Shown: positions 8,406-16,699 of the stretch, one piece after another
How the letters are laid out: each line of letters begins with the position of its first letter
Numbering within the stretch: position 1 is the stretch's first letter
Assembly: GCA_947494965.1 (NCBI GenBank)
Contig: CANLWV010000006.1
Span: 62,001-126,000 of the forward strand
Length of the DNA: 64,000 nt
Direction: 5' to 3'
Source of the DNA: an uncultured Salinicoccus sp.
Lineage (GTDB): Bacteria > Bacillota > Bacilli > Staphylococcales > Salinicoccaceae
Program-made: the position numbers and the translations under genes
Notes under the pieces: model-generated
What the model saw: only the letters and a program-made list of their open reading frames with translations
What the model was told of the DNA's origin: nothing
Databases searched by the model: none

Positions 8406-9380
8406 CTATAGATAGAGGGCCGCTACACGCTCGTATGAACGCCGTTTTTCGTCCAAGTCATGTATATTGCATAAAATAAGCCAATCTTCACACTCGTAGT
8501 CTGTCCGCAGCTGATCAAGCTTATGCTTCACCGTGCGCGGGCCGCCGATGATCATGCGTTGCCTGTTCTGTTCGATCTTGTGTTGTTCCTTCTTATTGAG
8601 CGCACTATATTTCTCAGCCGCCTGTGTTGGAGTCGGCACTTGGCTGTCCAAACCCTTTTCCGTATTCAAAAGCCATATGTCCTGCGTCTTGGCCAGATGT
8701 TCTGCATGGGCATCATCCTCCCCGCAGATGACGAACACGCATGCCTTCACATCATCCTGTTCCATGAAACCCGGCTGGAACGCATCCCGATAGGCCCGGA
8801 TTGCTGCAGTACCTCCTGCCGGCTTCAGGAAATGGCCGAACACGTAGCCGATGCCGAGAACACCCGCAAGCACCCCGCTGTTTGTGCCGAGGCCTAGGGA
8901 ATAGAGCGACGGCCGGCTTATGGTCCGCGGTGCCGCTTTGACCCTGGCGCTGCCGTCCAGATAATGGATGAGCGCGTCCAACTTATCGGGATAATCCGCG
9001 AGTTGGTTGGGTTTATCGTCCGCGAGCCGTGTGCGGATGAACTCAGCCCCACCTGGCGAGCGCCCCATCCCACCCTCGATCCGCCCTGGATAGAGCGCCT
9101 CGAGCTGGGCAAGTTGGGAGGCGACCTTGAATGGACTGTATTGGGGCAGCAGGATGCCGCCGCTCCCCACTTTTATATGTGAAGTCTGTGAAGCGGCCGC
9201 CGCCATCATGATTTCGGGCGCGCTTGATACCATGCCACGTGTGCCGTGATGTTCTGCAAACCAGTATCTGGTATACCCCAGTGCTTCAGCACGCTGCACC
9301 ATATTGAGCGTGTGACGCGCCATCTCTTCTGCACTGACGCCGACTGGTTTTGCCATCTGTTCCAATATTCCTAGTTGCAT
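8406..9380 (-). CDS. LLM-class (luciferase-like) flavin-dependent oxidoreductase
   Basis: The 324-residue protein has the bacterial-luciferase-like TIM barrel. Diagnostic segments are RYWFAEHHGTRGMVSSAPE near residue 38, the glycine-rich VGSGGILLPQYSPFKVASQ strand-loop, and RIEGGMGRSPGG, typical of the MsnO8/YwcH subgroup. Such enzymes use reduced FMN to oxygenate small molecules, with unknown substrates in most cases. It lies 26 bp downstream of the SLC13/RCK permease gene on the same strand, so the two may be co-transcribed. Nothing further identifies its substrate. Confidence 0.85.
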   Translation of the reverse strand: MQLGILEQMAKPVGVSAEEMARHTLNMVQRAEALGYTRYWFAEHHGTRGMVSSAPEIMMAAAASQTSHIKVGSGGILLPQYSPFKVASQLAQLEALYPGRIEGGMGRSPGGAEFIRTRLADDKPNQLADYPDKLDALIHYLDGSARVKAAPRTISRPSLYSLGLGTNSGVLAGVLGIGYVFGHFLKPAGGTAAIRAYRDAFQPGFMEQDDVKACVFVICGEDDAHAEHLAKTQDIWLLNTEKGLDSQVPTPTQAAEKYSALNKKEQHKIEQNRQRMIIGGPRTVKHKLDQLRTDYECEDWLILCNIHDLDEKRRSYERVAALYL

Positions 9381-9406
9381 TACTCTGTATCCTCTCTTTC
9401 AGTAAT

Positions 9407-11185
9407 CTAAAACCATACCGTGTAGATTATAAGCGTCGAAATCACCATCGTCATCGCCGACAGTGGCGCGCCGACCTTGATGTAGTCTGTGAATTTATAG
9501 CCGCCGGGGCCGTAGACGATCAGGTTCGTCTGGTAACCGATTGGTGTGATGAAGCTCGCCGAAGCCGCAATTGCGATGGTCACCATGAGTCCAATGGGCT
9601 CGAGCGACATCTGCTCGGCCATCTCCATCGCGATCGGGAACATCAATACGGCAGCCCCGGTGTTGGTGATCAGTTCCGTGAATATGTTCGTCATGATATA
9701 GAGGATGACGATGATGCCGATCACCCCGAACGGGCGCGCAGTCTCCAGCATGTTTCCTGCAATCATCTGTGCCAACCCTGACTCCGTCATTGCAGCACCG
9801 ACTCCAAACGCGCTCGCAATCAGCAGTATGACGTTGAACTGGATGTAGGATAACATCTCATCCGGATCGATCAGCTTGAAGATCATCAGCAATACGACCG
9901 TAATCAGCATCGCTTCGAACATCGACAGGAAGCCGAGTGTCACTGCAGCGATCATGCCAAGCAGCAGCACGAGCCCGCCGAATCCTTTGGCCTTGCTCTG
10001 CTTGAGCACTTCCGGTGGTGTAAGGGTGGTCATGACGTAGAAGTCCCTTGCATGCGCATGACGCTGTAAAAATGTCTTGTCCGCTAGGATCAGGATGGTA
10101 TCACCCGGTTTGAGGATGATGTCGCCGACCCGGCTTTTGATGCGCTCATTATTGCGGTGGACCGCGATGACGCCCGCGTTGTATCTGGAACGGAAGCGCG
10201 CTGATTTTATCGTTTTGCCGAGCAGTGATGACTCATGGGATATGACACCCTCGACTAGGTGGAATTGCTCATCTTTCAGGCTGTCGAGCGTCTTATCCGA
10301 CCCCGTCTTCAGAGTGACGCCTTTCTGCTTTTGGATGGCGGCGATCGTATTCAAAGTACCGGAAAACACGAGATGATCGCCTTCCCTGATGACCGTCTTG
10401 GCATCCACTGGAAATATGCGGTCGTCCCCGCGGATGATTTCAATGATGTAGACACCCTTCAGGACAGCTTCCGTCGCATCCATGATGGAGCGGTCTACAC
10501 ATTCGAAAGTCTTCCCTATCTCGGCTTCCGCCAAAAATTCCTTCACTTCTTCACGGATCTGTTCCCCGGCGCCGAGCGTATCCGGCAGCAGCCGGTAGCC
10601 GATGGTCACGATATAGAAGAATCCTGCTGCAGCAATCGGCAGCCCGACAATCGTCATCTGAAAGAAGGAGAAGCCGCCATAGCCCGCTTCGATCAGGAGG
10701 CCATGGATCACCAGGTTGGTCGAGGTGCCGATGAGTGTAATCGTGCCGCCGAGTATCGTGACGTAGGATAAGGGTATCAGGAATTTGGATGGGGCGATGC
10801 CATTCTTCTGGCACCATTCCTTCAATACCGGCGTCAATGTCACGACAATCGGTGTGTTATTCAAAAACCCGGAAATGATGGACACCGGAGCCAGCAGCTT
10901 CAGCATCGAGCGCTTCGGCGTTTTATTGCCGGCAAGCAGGCGGTCGACATACCCTTCGATGATGCCATGCTTTTGGATCGCACCTGCCACTATGAAGAGC
11001 AGCAGTACAGTCAGGAGACCTTCATTCGAAAAGCCGTCCAAAGCCTGGTCGGTCGAAATGACGCCGGTAAGCAGGAAGACGACGAGGAAGAAGAACACTA
11101 TGAGGTCCGCCCGTGCCAACTCGAACACCAGTGCAAGCAGCATGATGATGAGCATTACAGCAACAAAGATCATTTCAGCAGTCAT
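9407..11185 (-). CDS. SLC13-type anion permease with internal RCK_C (TrkA-C) domains
   Basis: The protein is about 592 residues. An N-terminal block of five or six helices contains FLNNTPIVVTLTPVLKEW and IGTSTNLV. Then come two cytoplasmic TrkA-C-like domains (about residues 205-375, each ending in a REGDHLVFSG- or KPGDTILILA-type turn). A second membrane block follows with ELITNTGAAVLMFPIA and ITPIGYQTNLIVYGPGGY. This architecture is shared with sulfate- and dicarboxylate-type permeases. The RCK_C modules probably bind a regulatory ligand. The ATG at 11185 is chosen because GGGGGTGA precedes it at ideal spacing. A cre-like box lies 110 bp upstream. Confidence 0.8.
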   Translation of the reverse strand: MTAEMIFVAVMLIIMLLALVFELARADLIVFFFLVVFLLTGVISTDQALDGFSNEGLLTVLLLFIVAGAIQKHGIIEGYVDRLLAGNKTPKRSMLKLLAPVSIISGFLNNTPIVVTLTPVLKEWCQKNGIAPSKFLIPLSYVTILGGTITLIGTSTNLVIHGLLIEAGYGGFSFFQMTIVGLPIAAAGFFYIVTIGYRLLPDTLGAGEQIREEVKEFLAEAEIGKTFECVDRSIMDATEAVLKGVYIIEIIRGDDRIFPVDAKTVIREGDHLVFSGTLNTIAAIQKQKGVTLKTGSDKTLDSLKDEQFHLVEGVISHESSLLGKTIKSARFRSRYNAGVIAVHRNNERIKSRVGDIILKPGDTILILADKTFLQRHAHARDFYVMTTLTPPEVLKQSKAKGFGGLVLLLGMIAAVTLGFLSMFEAMLITVVLLMIFKLIDPDEMLSYIQFNVILLIASAFGVGAAMTESGLAQMIAGNMLETARPFGVIGIIVILYIMTNIFTELITNTGAAVLMFPIAMEMAEQMSLEPIGLMVTIAIAASASFITPIGYQTNLIVYGPGGYKFTDYIKVGAPLSAMTMVISTLIIYTVWF

Positions 11186-11294
11186 CAGGTCACCCCCCAT
11201 ATGGTATTAGCAATATGATAGCATATTTCACAGCCATAAAATGTTAAACGAAATAAGCTCCGTCTAAAAACAAATGTGTCTAATTATTGTACAC

Positions 11295-11308
11295 CGAAAA
11301 CGGTTTAA
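11295..11308. promoter_or_regulatory. Weak cre-like box
   Basis: CGAAAACGGTTTAA resembles the CcpA operator TGNAANCGNWNNCA with two mismatches. It lies about 110 bp upstream of the SLC13/RCK permease start, in a 250-bp region that otherwise contains only AT-rich promoter-like sequence. Confidence 0.3.
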
Positions 11309-11441
11309 TTGTAATAATTCAATTTATCATGAATAAAACACCCCAAATGCGGTTATGTACAAGTATCAGCCGAATGGCTACAGTCACAATATGATGGTCA
11401 TTCAGGAACAGTATATTCATATGAATGGAGGATAACCGGAT

Positions 11442-11657
11442 ATGGATAAATTCTCAGGCAAACAGATCAGATCTCTGCTTGAAGAGAAAAAGGCAAGCGG
11501 TGATTTGCAGGATCCGTCCCAATGCATGCATGCAGATATCGTCAAATGCTACGAAGACGGAGAAGCTCATCGCTATGTATGCATGGAGTGCGGCTATGCC
11601 GACAAGAATCGTGCCGCTTTTTTCGCACAGATCAACACAGATCAGCAAATGGGATAA
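11442..11657 (+). CDS. Small cysteine-rich hypothetical protein
   Basis: The 71-residue protein follows a good ribosome-binding site (ATGGAGGATAACCGGAT before the ATG). The N-terminal half is a charged helix. The C-terminal half carries C28, H30, C36, C47 and C50 in an arrangement (CxH-N5-C-N10-CxxC) suggesting a single zinc site. I do not recognise the family. It is 86 bp upstream of the glutathione peroxidase start on the same strand, without an obvious terminator between, so the two could share a transcript. Confidence 0.6.
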   Translation: MDKFSGKQIRSLLEEKKASGDLQDPSQCMHADIVKCYEDGEAHRYVCMECGYADKNRAAFFAQINTDQQMG

Positions 11658-11743
11658 CGTAAATACGGTTATGAGCCAAAAGGATGCGCTCATAATTCGT
11701 ATTACATATAATGATAGATATCTTCCGGAAAAGGAGCATCCAT

Positions 11744-12217
11744 ATGAATATATATGATATAGAAGTAAAGAAGGCGAATGGCGAAAGTTATTCACTTGAG
11801 GACTACAAAGGAAAGCCAATGCTTATCGCAAATACCGCAAGTAAATGTGGACTTCGTGGCCAGTACGACGAATTGGAGACTCTGCACAACGAATATAAGG
11901 ATCAGGGCCTGGTCGTCCTCGGATTCCCTTCCAACCAGTTCAACAACCAGGAGCCAGGCTCTGATGAAGATGCGGAAGAGGCTTGCCGCATCAACCATGG
12001 TGTCACATTCGACATCCATGAAATCATCGATGTCAATGGCGATGCGGCCCATCCCCTCTTCAAACATCTTAAAGAAGAGTCAAAAGGTATGATGGGCGAT
12101 AAGATCAAATGGAATTTCACAAAATTCCTGGTAGACCGGGAAGGCAATGTCGTCTCACGGGTTGCACCCACGACCTCACCCCTTAAAATGAAAAAAGATA
12201 TCGAAAATGTGCTATAA
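11744..12217 (+). CDS. bsaA: Glutathione peroxidase-family thiol peroxidase
   Basis: The protein is 157 residues, the normal size for bacterial members. Signature segments are NTASKCGLRGQYDELE with the peroxidatic cysteine in place of selenocysteine, LGFPSNQFNNQEPGS with the active-site glutamine, and KWNFTKFLVDREGNVV with the tryptophan/asparagine pair. Firmicute homologues use thioredoxin rather than glutathione to reduce hydroperoxides. The start at 11744 has AAAAGGAG at good spacing; the upstream extension in frame lacks a ribosome site. A PPOX-family gene follows on the same strand 62 bp later, with no strong terminator between them. Confidence 0.9.
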   Translation: MNIYDIEVKKANGESYSLEDYKGKPMLIANTASKCGLRGQYDELETLHNEYKDQGLVVLGFPSNQFNNQEPGSDEDAEEACRINHGVTFDIHEIIDVNGDAAHPLFKHLKEESKGMMGDKIKWNFTKFLVDREGNVVSRVAPTTSPLKMKKDIENVL

Positions 12218-12279
12218 CATATAGTGGGCTCAGGTCTGGAACCGCGCCCGCTATTTATATGCATGAAAGGAAGATACAG

Positions 12280-12858
12280 ATGTCTCACGGCGAACACATC
12301 CTTCAGGATATGTACGGCACCACCAGGCGTGCCCTCGCTTTTTATGACAACCAGATGCTCGACCATGTGAATGAAGAAATGCAGCATTTCATAGCCGCCC
12401 AGGAGATGATGTTCATCGCCACTGCCGATGCAGGCGGCAACTGCGACAATTCATTCCGCGCCGGCGACAGAGGATTCGTCCGTGTACTCGATGAGACGAC
12501 TTTAATGTACCCGGAGTACCGCGGGAATGGTGTTATGGCAAGTCTTGGGAACATTTATGAGAATCCCCATATCAGCTTACTGTTCATCGACTTCTTCACC
12601 CATCATATCGGTCTGCACGTCAATGGCCGAGCCGACATAATCGAGAGTGATCAGATCCACGGTTACTGTGATGCGAAAACACTCTCCAACATCATGGAAG
12701 AAGCGGACGGGCGTGCCGAACGCTTTGTAGTCATCCGGGTCGACGAAGCCTATATCCACTGTTCCAAGCATATACCACACTTGGAGAAGCGTTCAGGCCC
12801 CTTGGACCAAAAGAAAAGCGGCGACTTCTTCAACGCCAGAAGAAAAAATGATAAGTAG
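12280..12858 (+). CDS. Pyridoxamine 5'-phosphate oxidase-family flavoprotein
   Basis: The 192-residue protein has the split-barrel flavin-binding fold. FIATADAGGNCDNSFRAG is the strand pair that cradles FMN, followed by TLMYPEYRGNGVMASLGNI and a C-terminal VVIRVDEAYIHCSKHIP segment typical of the PPOX-like flavoproteins that reduce or bind small molecules. This is not the vitamin B6 enzyme itself. The chosen ATG follows GAAAGGAAG at 6-bp spacing. Position after glutathione peroxidase hints at an oxidative-stress role, which is inference. Confidence 0.8.
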   Translation: MSHGEHILQDMYGTTRRALAFYDNQMLDHVNEEMQHFIAAQEMMFIATADAGGNCDNSFRAGDRGFVRVLDETTLMYPEYRGNGVMASLGNIYENPHISLLFIDFFTHHIGLHVNGRADIIESDQIHGYCDAKTLSNIMEEADGRAERFVVIRVDEAYIHCSKHIPHLEKRSGPLDQKKSGDFFNARRKNDK

Positions 12859-12862
12859 AAGA

Positions 12863-12896
12863 AAAAAGGCATCCTCACAGAAGGGATGCCTTTTGA
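12863..12896. terminator. Bidirectional intrinsic terminator
   Basis: AAAAGGCATCC/GGGATGCCTTTT with an eight-base loop separates the convergent PPOX and SelO genes. Confidence 0.85.
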
Positions 12897-12898
12897 AT

Positions 12899-14350
12899 TC
12901 ACGTACCGCAGAATGTCATCGTGATTTTTTCATCATCTTCCGGTGGCTCTTTATATTCCTTGTCATGCCCGTCATCGAACGGCGTCGCAAACACCTCTAT
13001 CAGTTTTGTGGCTTTGCTGTAGTCCCCCTGCTCGACCGCAAGGTTCAACGCCTCCTCCACAAGATGATTGCGCGGGATGACTGCCGGGTTGACTTGCCGC
13101 ATCTGTTCATATGCCGATTCGACCACCAAGCCTTGTGCCTCAAGCCTCTCCTGCCATCTCCTGCGCCAATCTTTGAAGCGTTCACTGGCCATAAGCGCAT
13201 CATCATTCCACCCATCAAGTGACAGCGTGCGGAACGTTTTCGTAAAATCAGCCTGGTGATGGCTCATGAGATCGAGCAGTTCCATGCCAAGCGCGTCATC
13301 CTGGCTTCCGCTGCCATCGAGGCCGAGTTTATCGCGCATGCCCTTCTGCCATTTTTCATTATACAGCTGGCCGAAATGGCTGAGCGATTGCTGGGCGATC
13401 TTCACCGCCTCTTCCTTATCCTCATGGAGCAGTGGCAGCAGCGTCTCTGCAAACCGTGCGATGTTCCACTGCCCGATTCCCGGCTGGTTCTGGTAGCTGT
13501 AGCGCTTTTGTGCATCTATCGAACTGAAGCATGTTTCCGGGTGGTAGACATCCATGAAGGCACACGGGCCGTAATCGATGGTCTCCCCGCTGATCGTCAT
13601 GTTGTCGGTATTCATCACGCCGTGGATGAAGCCCACATGCTGCCATTTGCTGATCAAGTCAGCTTGGTGCTCTATAACGGCATCCAGGAATTCTCGGTAC
13701 TTATCCGGCTTCGTCGCAAGTTCCGGGTAATGGCGGCGGATTGCGTAATCAGCAAGCAGCCGCACATTATCGTCCCCCTCGGCGCGGGCTGCATACTCAA
13801 ATGTGCCGACACGGATGTGGCTCGATGCCACACGGGTCAATACCGCACCCGGGAGCATCTTGCCCCGGCTCACGGCTTCTCCTGTCGTAATGAGTGCCAT
13901 GGCACGGGTCGACGGTATGCCAAGCCCATGCATCGCTTCACTGATCATATATTCCCGAAGCATCGGCCCAAGTGGCGCGCGCCCGTCCCCCATACGGGAG
14001 AATGGTGTACGCCCGGAGCCTTTCAGCTGGATGTCCATCCGTTTGCCTGACGGCGCCAATTGCTCACCGAGCAGTACTGCACGGCCGTCCCCGAGCATCG
14101 TAAAACTGCCGAACTGATGCCCTGCGTAAGCCTGGGCAATCGGTCTACTGCCTTTTGGCAGTGCATTTCCGGAGAAGACATCAGGTGCTTCCATCTGAAG
14201 GTTTGCCGCATCCAGACCCAATTCACCAGCCAATTTCCAGTTGAATAGGACCATCTCTGGAAACGCCGCGCGCTCCGGTTGTGTTTCTCTATAAAAGACT
14301 TCCGGGAGTTCTGTATAAGTGTGCTTCAATTGCCATCCGCTCTCAGTCAT
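12899..14350 (-). CDS. selO: Protein adenylyltransferase SelO (YdiU/UPF0061)
   Basis: The 483-residue protein is near full family length. Conserved blocks are SRPIAQAYAGHQFGSFTMLGDGRA (read in parts), MDIQLKGSGRTPFSR, GDGRAPLGPMLREYMISEAMHGLGI and GFIHGVMNTDNMTISGETIDYGPC. These correspond to the pseudokinase-like fold that transfers AMP to Ser/Thr/Tyr of target proteins. Family members have a role in redox homeostasis. The C-terminus lacks the terminal cysteine/selenocysteine motif of mitochondrial forms; it ends in TMTFCGT, so one cysteine is close to the end. It is monocistronic. Confidence 0.92.
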   Translation of the reverse strand: MTESGWQLKHTYTELPEVFYRETQPERAAFPEMVLFNWKLAGELGLDAANLQMEAPDVFSGNALPKGSRPIAQAYAGHQFGSFTMLGDGRAVLLGEQLAPSGKRMDIQLKGSGRTPFSRMGDGRAPLGPMLREYMISEAMHGLGIPSTRAMALITTGEAVSRGKMLPGAVLTRVASSHIRVGTFEYAARAEGDDNVRLLADYAIRRHYPELATKPDKYREFLDAVIEHQADLISKWQHVGFIHGVMNTDNMTISGETIDYGPCAFMDVYHPETCFSSIDAQKRYSYQNQPGIGQWNIARFAETLLPLLHEDKEEAVKIAQQSLSHFGQLYNEKWQKGMRDKLGLDGSGSQDDALGMELLDLMSHHQADFTKTFRTLSLDGWNDDALMASERFKDWRRRWQERLEAQGLVVESAYEQMRQVNPAVIPRNHLVEEALNLAVEQGDYSKATKLIEVFATPFDDGHDKEYKEPPEDDEKITMTFCGT

Positions 14351-14483
14351 AATATTCGCCCCTTTTACGTGGTATTCTGTCTATCCATTTTATCAGAGTT
14401 CATACAACATTAATAACGATGGGAACATCCGCTTTCTGCTGACAATTGACTTCTATAGTCATAATCTTTACAAAATAACCAAC

Positions 14484-14520
14484 CAAAAAAAGGCACCAGA
14501 CCATATGTCTGATGCCTTGC
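14484..14520 (-). terminator. Intrinsic terminator-like hairpin
   Basis: AAGGCACCAGAC/GTCTGATGCCTT pair with one mismatch around a CATAT loop, followed on the minus strand by a T-run. It lies downstream of the decayed SDR gene. Confidence 0.65.
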
Positions 14521-14530
14521 CCCTGCAAAA

Positions 14531-15132
14531 CTACTGGGCGGTATAGCCGCCATCTACAAGGAGGGTCGTGCCAGTCGTAAACCCTTTCTCCGCCAGGAAT
14601 ACCATTGCGTGTGCAATCTCTTCAGGCTTGCCGACCCTGCCGATCGGGTGCTTGTCGACGAGAGCATCATAAAACTCTCCTAATGCGTCCTTATTCACCA
14701 TACTGGCATCGACATAGCCTGGAGTACTGCACTAGCGCGTGGGTTATTCTTGGCATACTGTAATCCAACGGATTTCGTCATTAAGTTTATTGCACTCCTG
14801 GGAGGAGTGTATGAAAGTTTGTAGAATACGCTGTCTCGATTGGCTTTGATTATTCTCTGAGCGTCCTCGTAGAAAAGCTTGTGCGTCTCGCCCCGGAGAC
14901 CGATTCCGGCATGGTTGAACATAATATTCAGATGTCCAAACTTTTCCACGGCGGGAGCAACGCCTTTTTTAAAATCCTCTTCCACTGATACGTCGATCCA
15001 TTGAAATGCGACGTCACCATGGCCTGCCAAATTTCCTTCTGCTTTCCTACTTGCGTTTCCATCATCATCTGCAATTGCGACTTTGACTCCTTTTCCCAGG
15101 AACGTTTGTGCTACTTTGTCCTTAAGTCCCAA
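14531..15132 (-). pseudogene. Decayed short-chain dehydrogenase/reductase gene
   Basis: The start MGLKDKVA is followed directly by QTFLGKGVKVAIADDDG, so the glycine-rich TGxxxGIG nucleotide-binding loop has been deleted. FNHAGIG is retained. The catalytic Ser and YxxxK region is missing, with VFYKLSYTPPRSAINLMTKS joining across the gap. A frameshift near 14720 then moves the reading frame: one frame ends in SMPVW-stop while the next continues GYVDASMVNKD through LLVDGGYTAQ-stop, the normal SDR C-terminus. Two in-frame deletions plus a frameshift make a functional product very unlikely. Confidence 0.85.
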
Positions 15133-15206
15133 AGCGCATCTCTTTTAATGACCGTATCCGTTCACGATACAAATACCCCTTTGTTTCAATTTTCAAACTT
15201 TTAAGC

Positions 15207-15242
15207 GCCATTTATTTTTAATCAGCCATTTATTTTTAATCA
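15207..15242. repeat. Perfect 18-bp tandem duplication
   Basis: Two adjacent identical copies of GCCATTTATTTTTAATCA lie between the SDR pseudogene start and the TPP riboswitch. It is probably a replication slip near the upstream promoter area, with no sign of further copies. Confidence 0.7.
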
Positions 15243-15307
15243 TCTGAAGCTGTCACTTGTAGTCGATGGCCGATCACATGTATGATGAGGGTGAAACTGC
15301 ATACCGA

Positions 15308-15391
15308 TGCACTGGGGGCGCTATATGAAGCTGAGACGGATCACCGGACCCCTACGACCCGATCTGGATAACACCAGCGTGGGGAAGTGCA
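15308..15391 (+). promoter_or_regulatory. TPP riboswitch controlling ykoF
   Basis: The conserved thi-box cores are present: GGGGGCGC...GCTGAGA at the pyrimidine-sensing arm and ACCCGATCTGGATAACACCAGCG plus TGGGGAA at the pyrophosphate arm (given in parts). P1 is closed by TGCACT (15308-15313) and AGTGCA (15386-15391). The downstream sequence can form either a terminator or an antiterminator that uses the 3' half of P1, so TPP binding should switch transcription off. Confidence 0.93.
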
Positions 15392-15408
15392 GCTGATATA
15401 CCTTCATG

Positions 15409-15437
15409 CTGCATTCCTATCGGATTGCAGTCTTTTT
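15409..15437 (+). terminator. Riboswitch-controlled terminator with competing antiterminator
   Basis: CTGCA(T)TCC-TATC-GGA(T)TGCAG followed by TCTTTTT forms an intrinsic terminator. Its 5' strand overlaps GCTGCA, which can instead pair with TGCAGC at 15388-15393 inside the P1 3' strand. The two structures are mutually exclusive, as expected for a TPP off-switch. Confidence 0.8.
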
Positions 15438-15464
15438 ATATCAATATTCAGGAGGTATGGCATT

Positions 15465-16043
15465 ATGGGAAATGAATACGGTTCAAAACAGCCTGTAGGC
15501 TGTCAATTCAACTTGAGTGTGATGAGCGATGACTTCGTGGATGTCATCCTATCGGCTTTGGAGAAGACCGAAACTGCTGAAGTCATGATGGAGACGGATG
15601 ACGTGTCATCCTGGGTGCACGGCCCGATATCCGACGTTTTTGCTGTCGTGGAGTTGATCTACTTAAACGCCGCACAGACCGGTAGGCACGTGGCGATGAG
15701 CGGCACATTTTCAGCCGGGTGCCCCGGGGCTCAAGAGGAGGACGATTCCAAAACACCGGCCGGTTCGACAGCGCCGCGTAGAGATGTGGCGCAACAGGCC
15801 GGATGCAAATTCGCGCTCTATCCGCTGGGTACTGGGGACTACATGGAGATTATCCAATCCCGCATCAATACAGCAGCGGATGAAGGTGTAAAGGTGAGCG
15901 CCGGTCATGGTGCCACACGACTGGATGGGGACGTCCGTGACATCTTCAATGCCTTGGAATCCGCGTTTTTGAAAGTACAGGAAGCGGCAGGACATACCGC
16001 CATGACCTTCACCCTCTCATCAAACAGCCCTTCCAACCGCTGA
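15465..16043 (+). CDS. ykoF: YkoF-family thiamine/HMP-binding protein
   Basis: The 192-residue protein consists of two homologous ferredoxin-like halves (each with a GCxFxLxxM/YPLG strand, a SSWVHGPISDVF- or TRLDGDVRDIF-type segment, and a final strand ending in the sequence before a linker). This is as in Bacillus subtilis YkoF, which binds thiamine or its hydroxymethylpyrimidine part. In Bacillus ykoF belongs to the ykoFEDC uptake operon; here a terminator follows directly and no ykoE, ykoD or ykoC is adjacent. Transcription is under the TPP riboswitch just upstream. The start has GGAGG at 9-bp spacing. Confidence 0.9.
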   Translation: MGNEYGSKQPVGCQFNLSVMSDDFVDVILSALEKTETAEVMMETDDVSSWVHGPISDVFAVVELIYLNAAQTGRHVAMSGTFSAGCPGAQEEDDSKTPAGSTAPRRDVAQQAGCKFALYPLGTGDYMEIIQSRINTAADEGVKVSAGHGATRLDGDVRDIFNALESAFLKVQEAAGHTAMTFTLSSNSPSNR

Positions 16044-16048
16044 TTGAC

Positions 16049-16078
16049 TACGGCCCGCCTCTTTGAGGTGGGCCGTAT
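16049..16078. terminator. Bidirectional intrinsic terminator
   Basis: TACGGCCC-CCTC/GAGG-GGGCCGTA forms a strong stem between the convergent ykoF and VOC-family genes. Confidence 0.85.
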
Positions 16079-16080
16079 TT

Positions 16081-16512
16081 CTATATGATCAGCATATCGT
16101 CATCATCAAACTCCCAGTCAGCACCATAGGCGACTTCCCAGTAGTAGCCGTCCGGATCTTTGAAGTATCCGCTGTAGCCGCCCCATGAGGTTGGACTCGC
16201 TTCCCTGGTGACGATGCCCCCTGATTTTTTGGCCCGCTCCAGTATGTGATCGACCTCCGCTTCAGACTTCGCATTAAATGCCAAGGTGATGCCGTTGAAG
16301 CCATGTGTCATGTCCATCGCATCCGCTCCGGTCTCTGTGGCAAGTGTGTCGAGGGGATACAATGCCAGTTTCGATCCCTTCATCCTGAAAAAGATGATTT
16401 CTATCTCTTCCTCATCCCCCATTATAATCGACTCCAATCCAAGTTTCCTATAGAAGTCGACGGAAACTGAAATATCCTTGACGCCAAGTGTAACCAGATT
16501 GATTCTGTCCAT
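16081..16512 (-). CDS. VOC-superfamily (glyoxalase/bleomycin-resistance fold) protein
   Basis: The 143-residue protein shows one complete pair of beta-alpha-beta-beta-beta modules. INLVTLGVKDISVSVDFYRKLGL is the usual N-terminal strand-helix, and SGYFKDPDGYYWEVAYGADW is the usual C-terminal metal-ligand segment. The glutamate in YYWEVAY is in the metal-ligand position. Family members include lyases, dioxygenases and drug-binding proteins; the reaction here is unknown. The ATG at 16512 follows AAAAGGGGA at good spacing; an ATG two codons earlier is too close to it. Confidence 0.8.
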   Translation of the reverse strand: MDRINLVTLGVKDISVSVDFYRKLGLESIIMGDEEEIEIIFFRMKGSKLALYPLDTLATETGADAMDMTHGFNGITLAFNAKSEAEVDHILERAKKSGGIVTREASPTSWGGYSGYFKDPDGYYWEVAYGADWEFDDDDMLII

Positions 16513-16699
16513 GGCCATTCCCCTTTTCAGGTAAGGTAGTATAGAAAATGTATTTTTACATTGTAAATATACCATATATATTTGACGGTGGCAGAGTATG
16601 GGCCGAAATATATTTTCAGTACACCCCCGCATCCGCTTCAAACTGGTCAGCGGGGCCATTTTTATATAGAATGAGGGCAAAGAAGGGAGACGATCCATT

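Noticed and set aside
13256-14050. 264-codon plus-strand frame opposite selO
   Set aside because: Antisense to strongly conserved SelO motifs, with no ribosome site.
15207-15242. Two tandem 18-bp repeats considered as a CRISPR start
   Set aside because: Copies are adjacent without spacers and there are only two; no cas genes are in the window.
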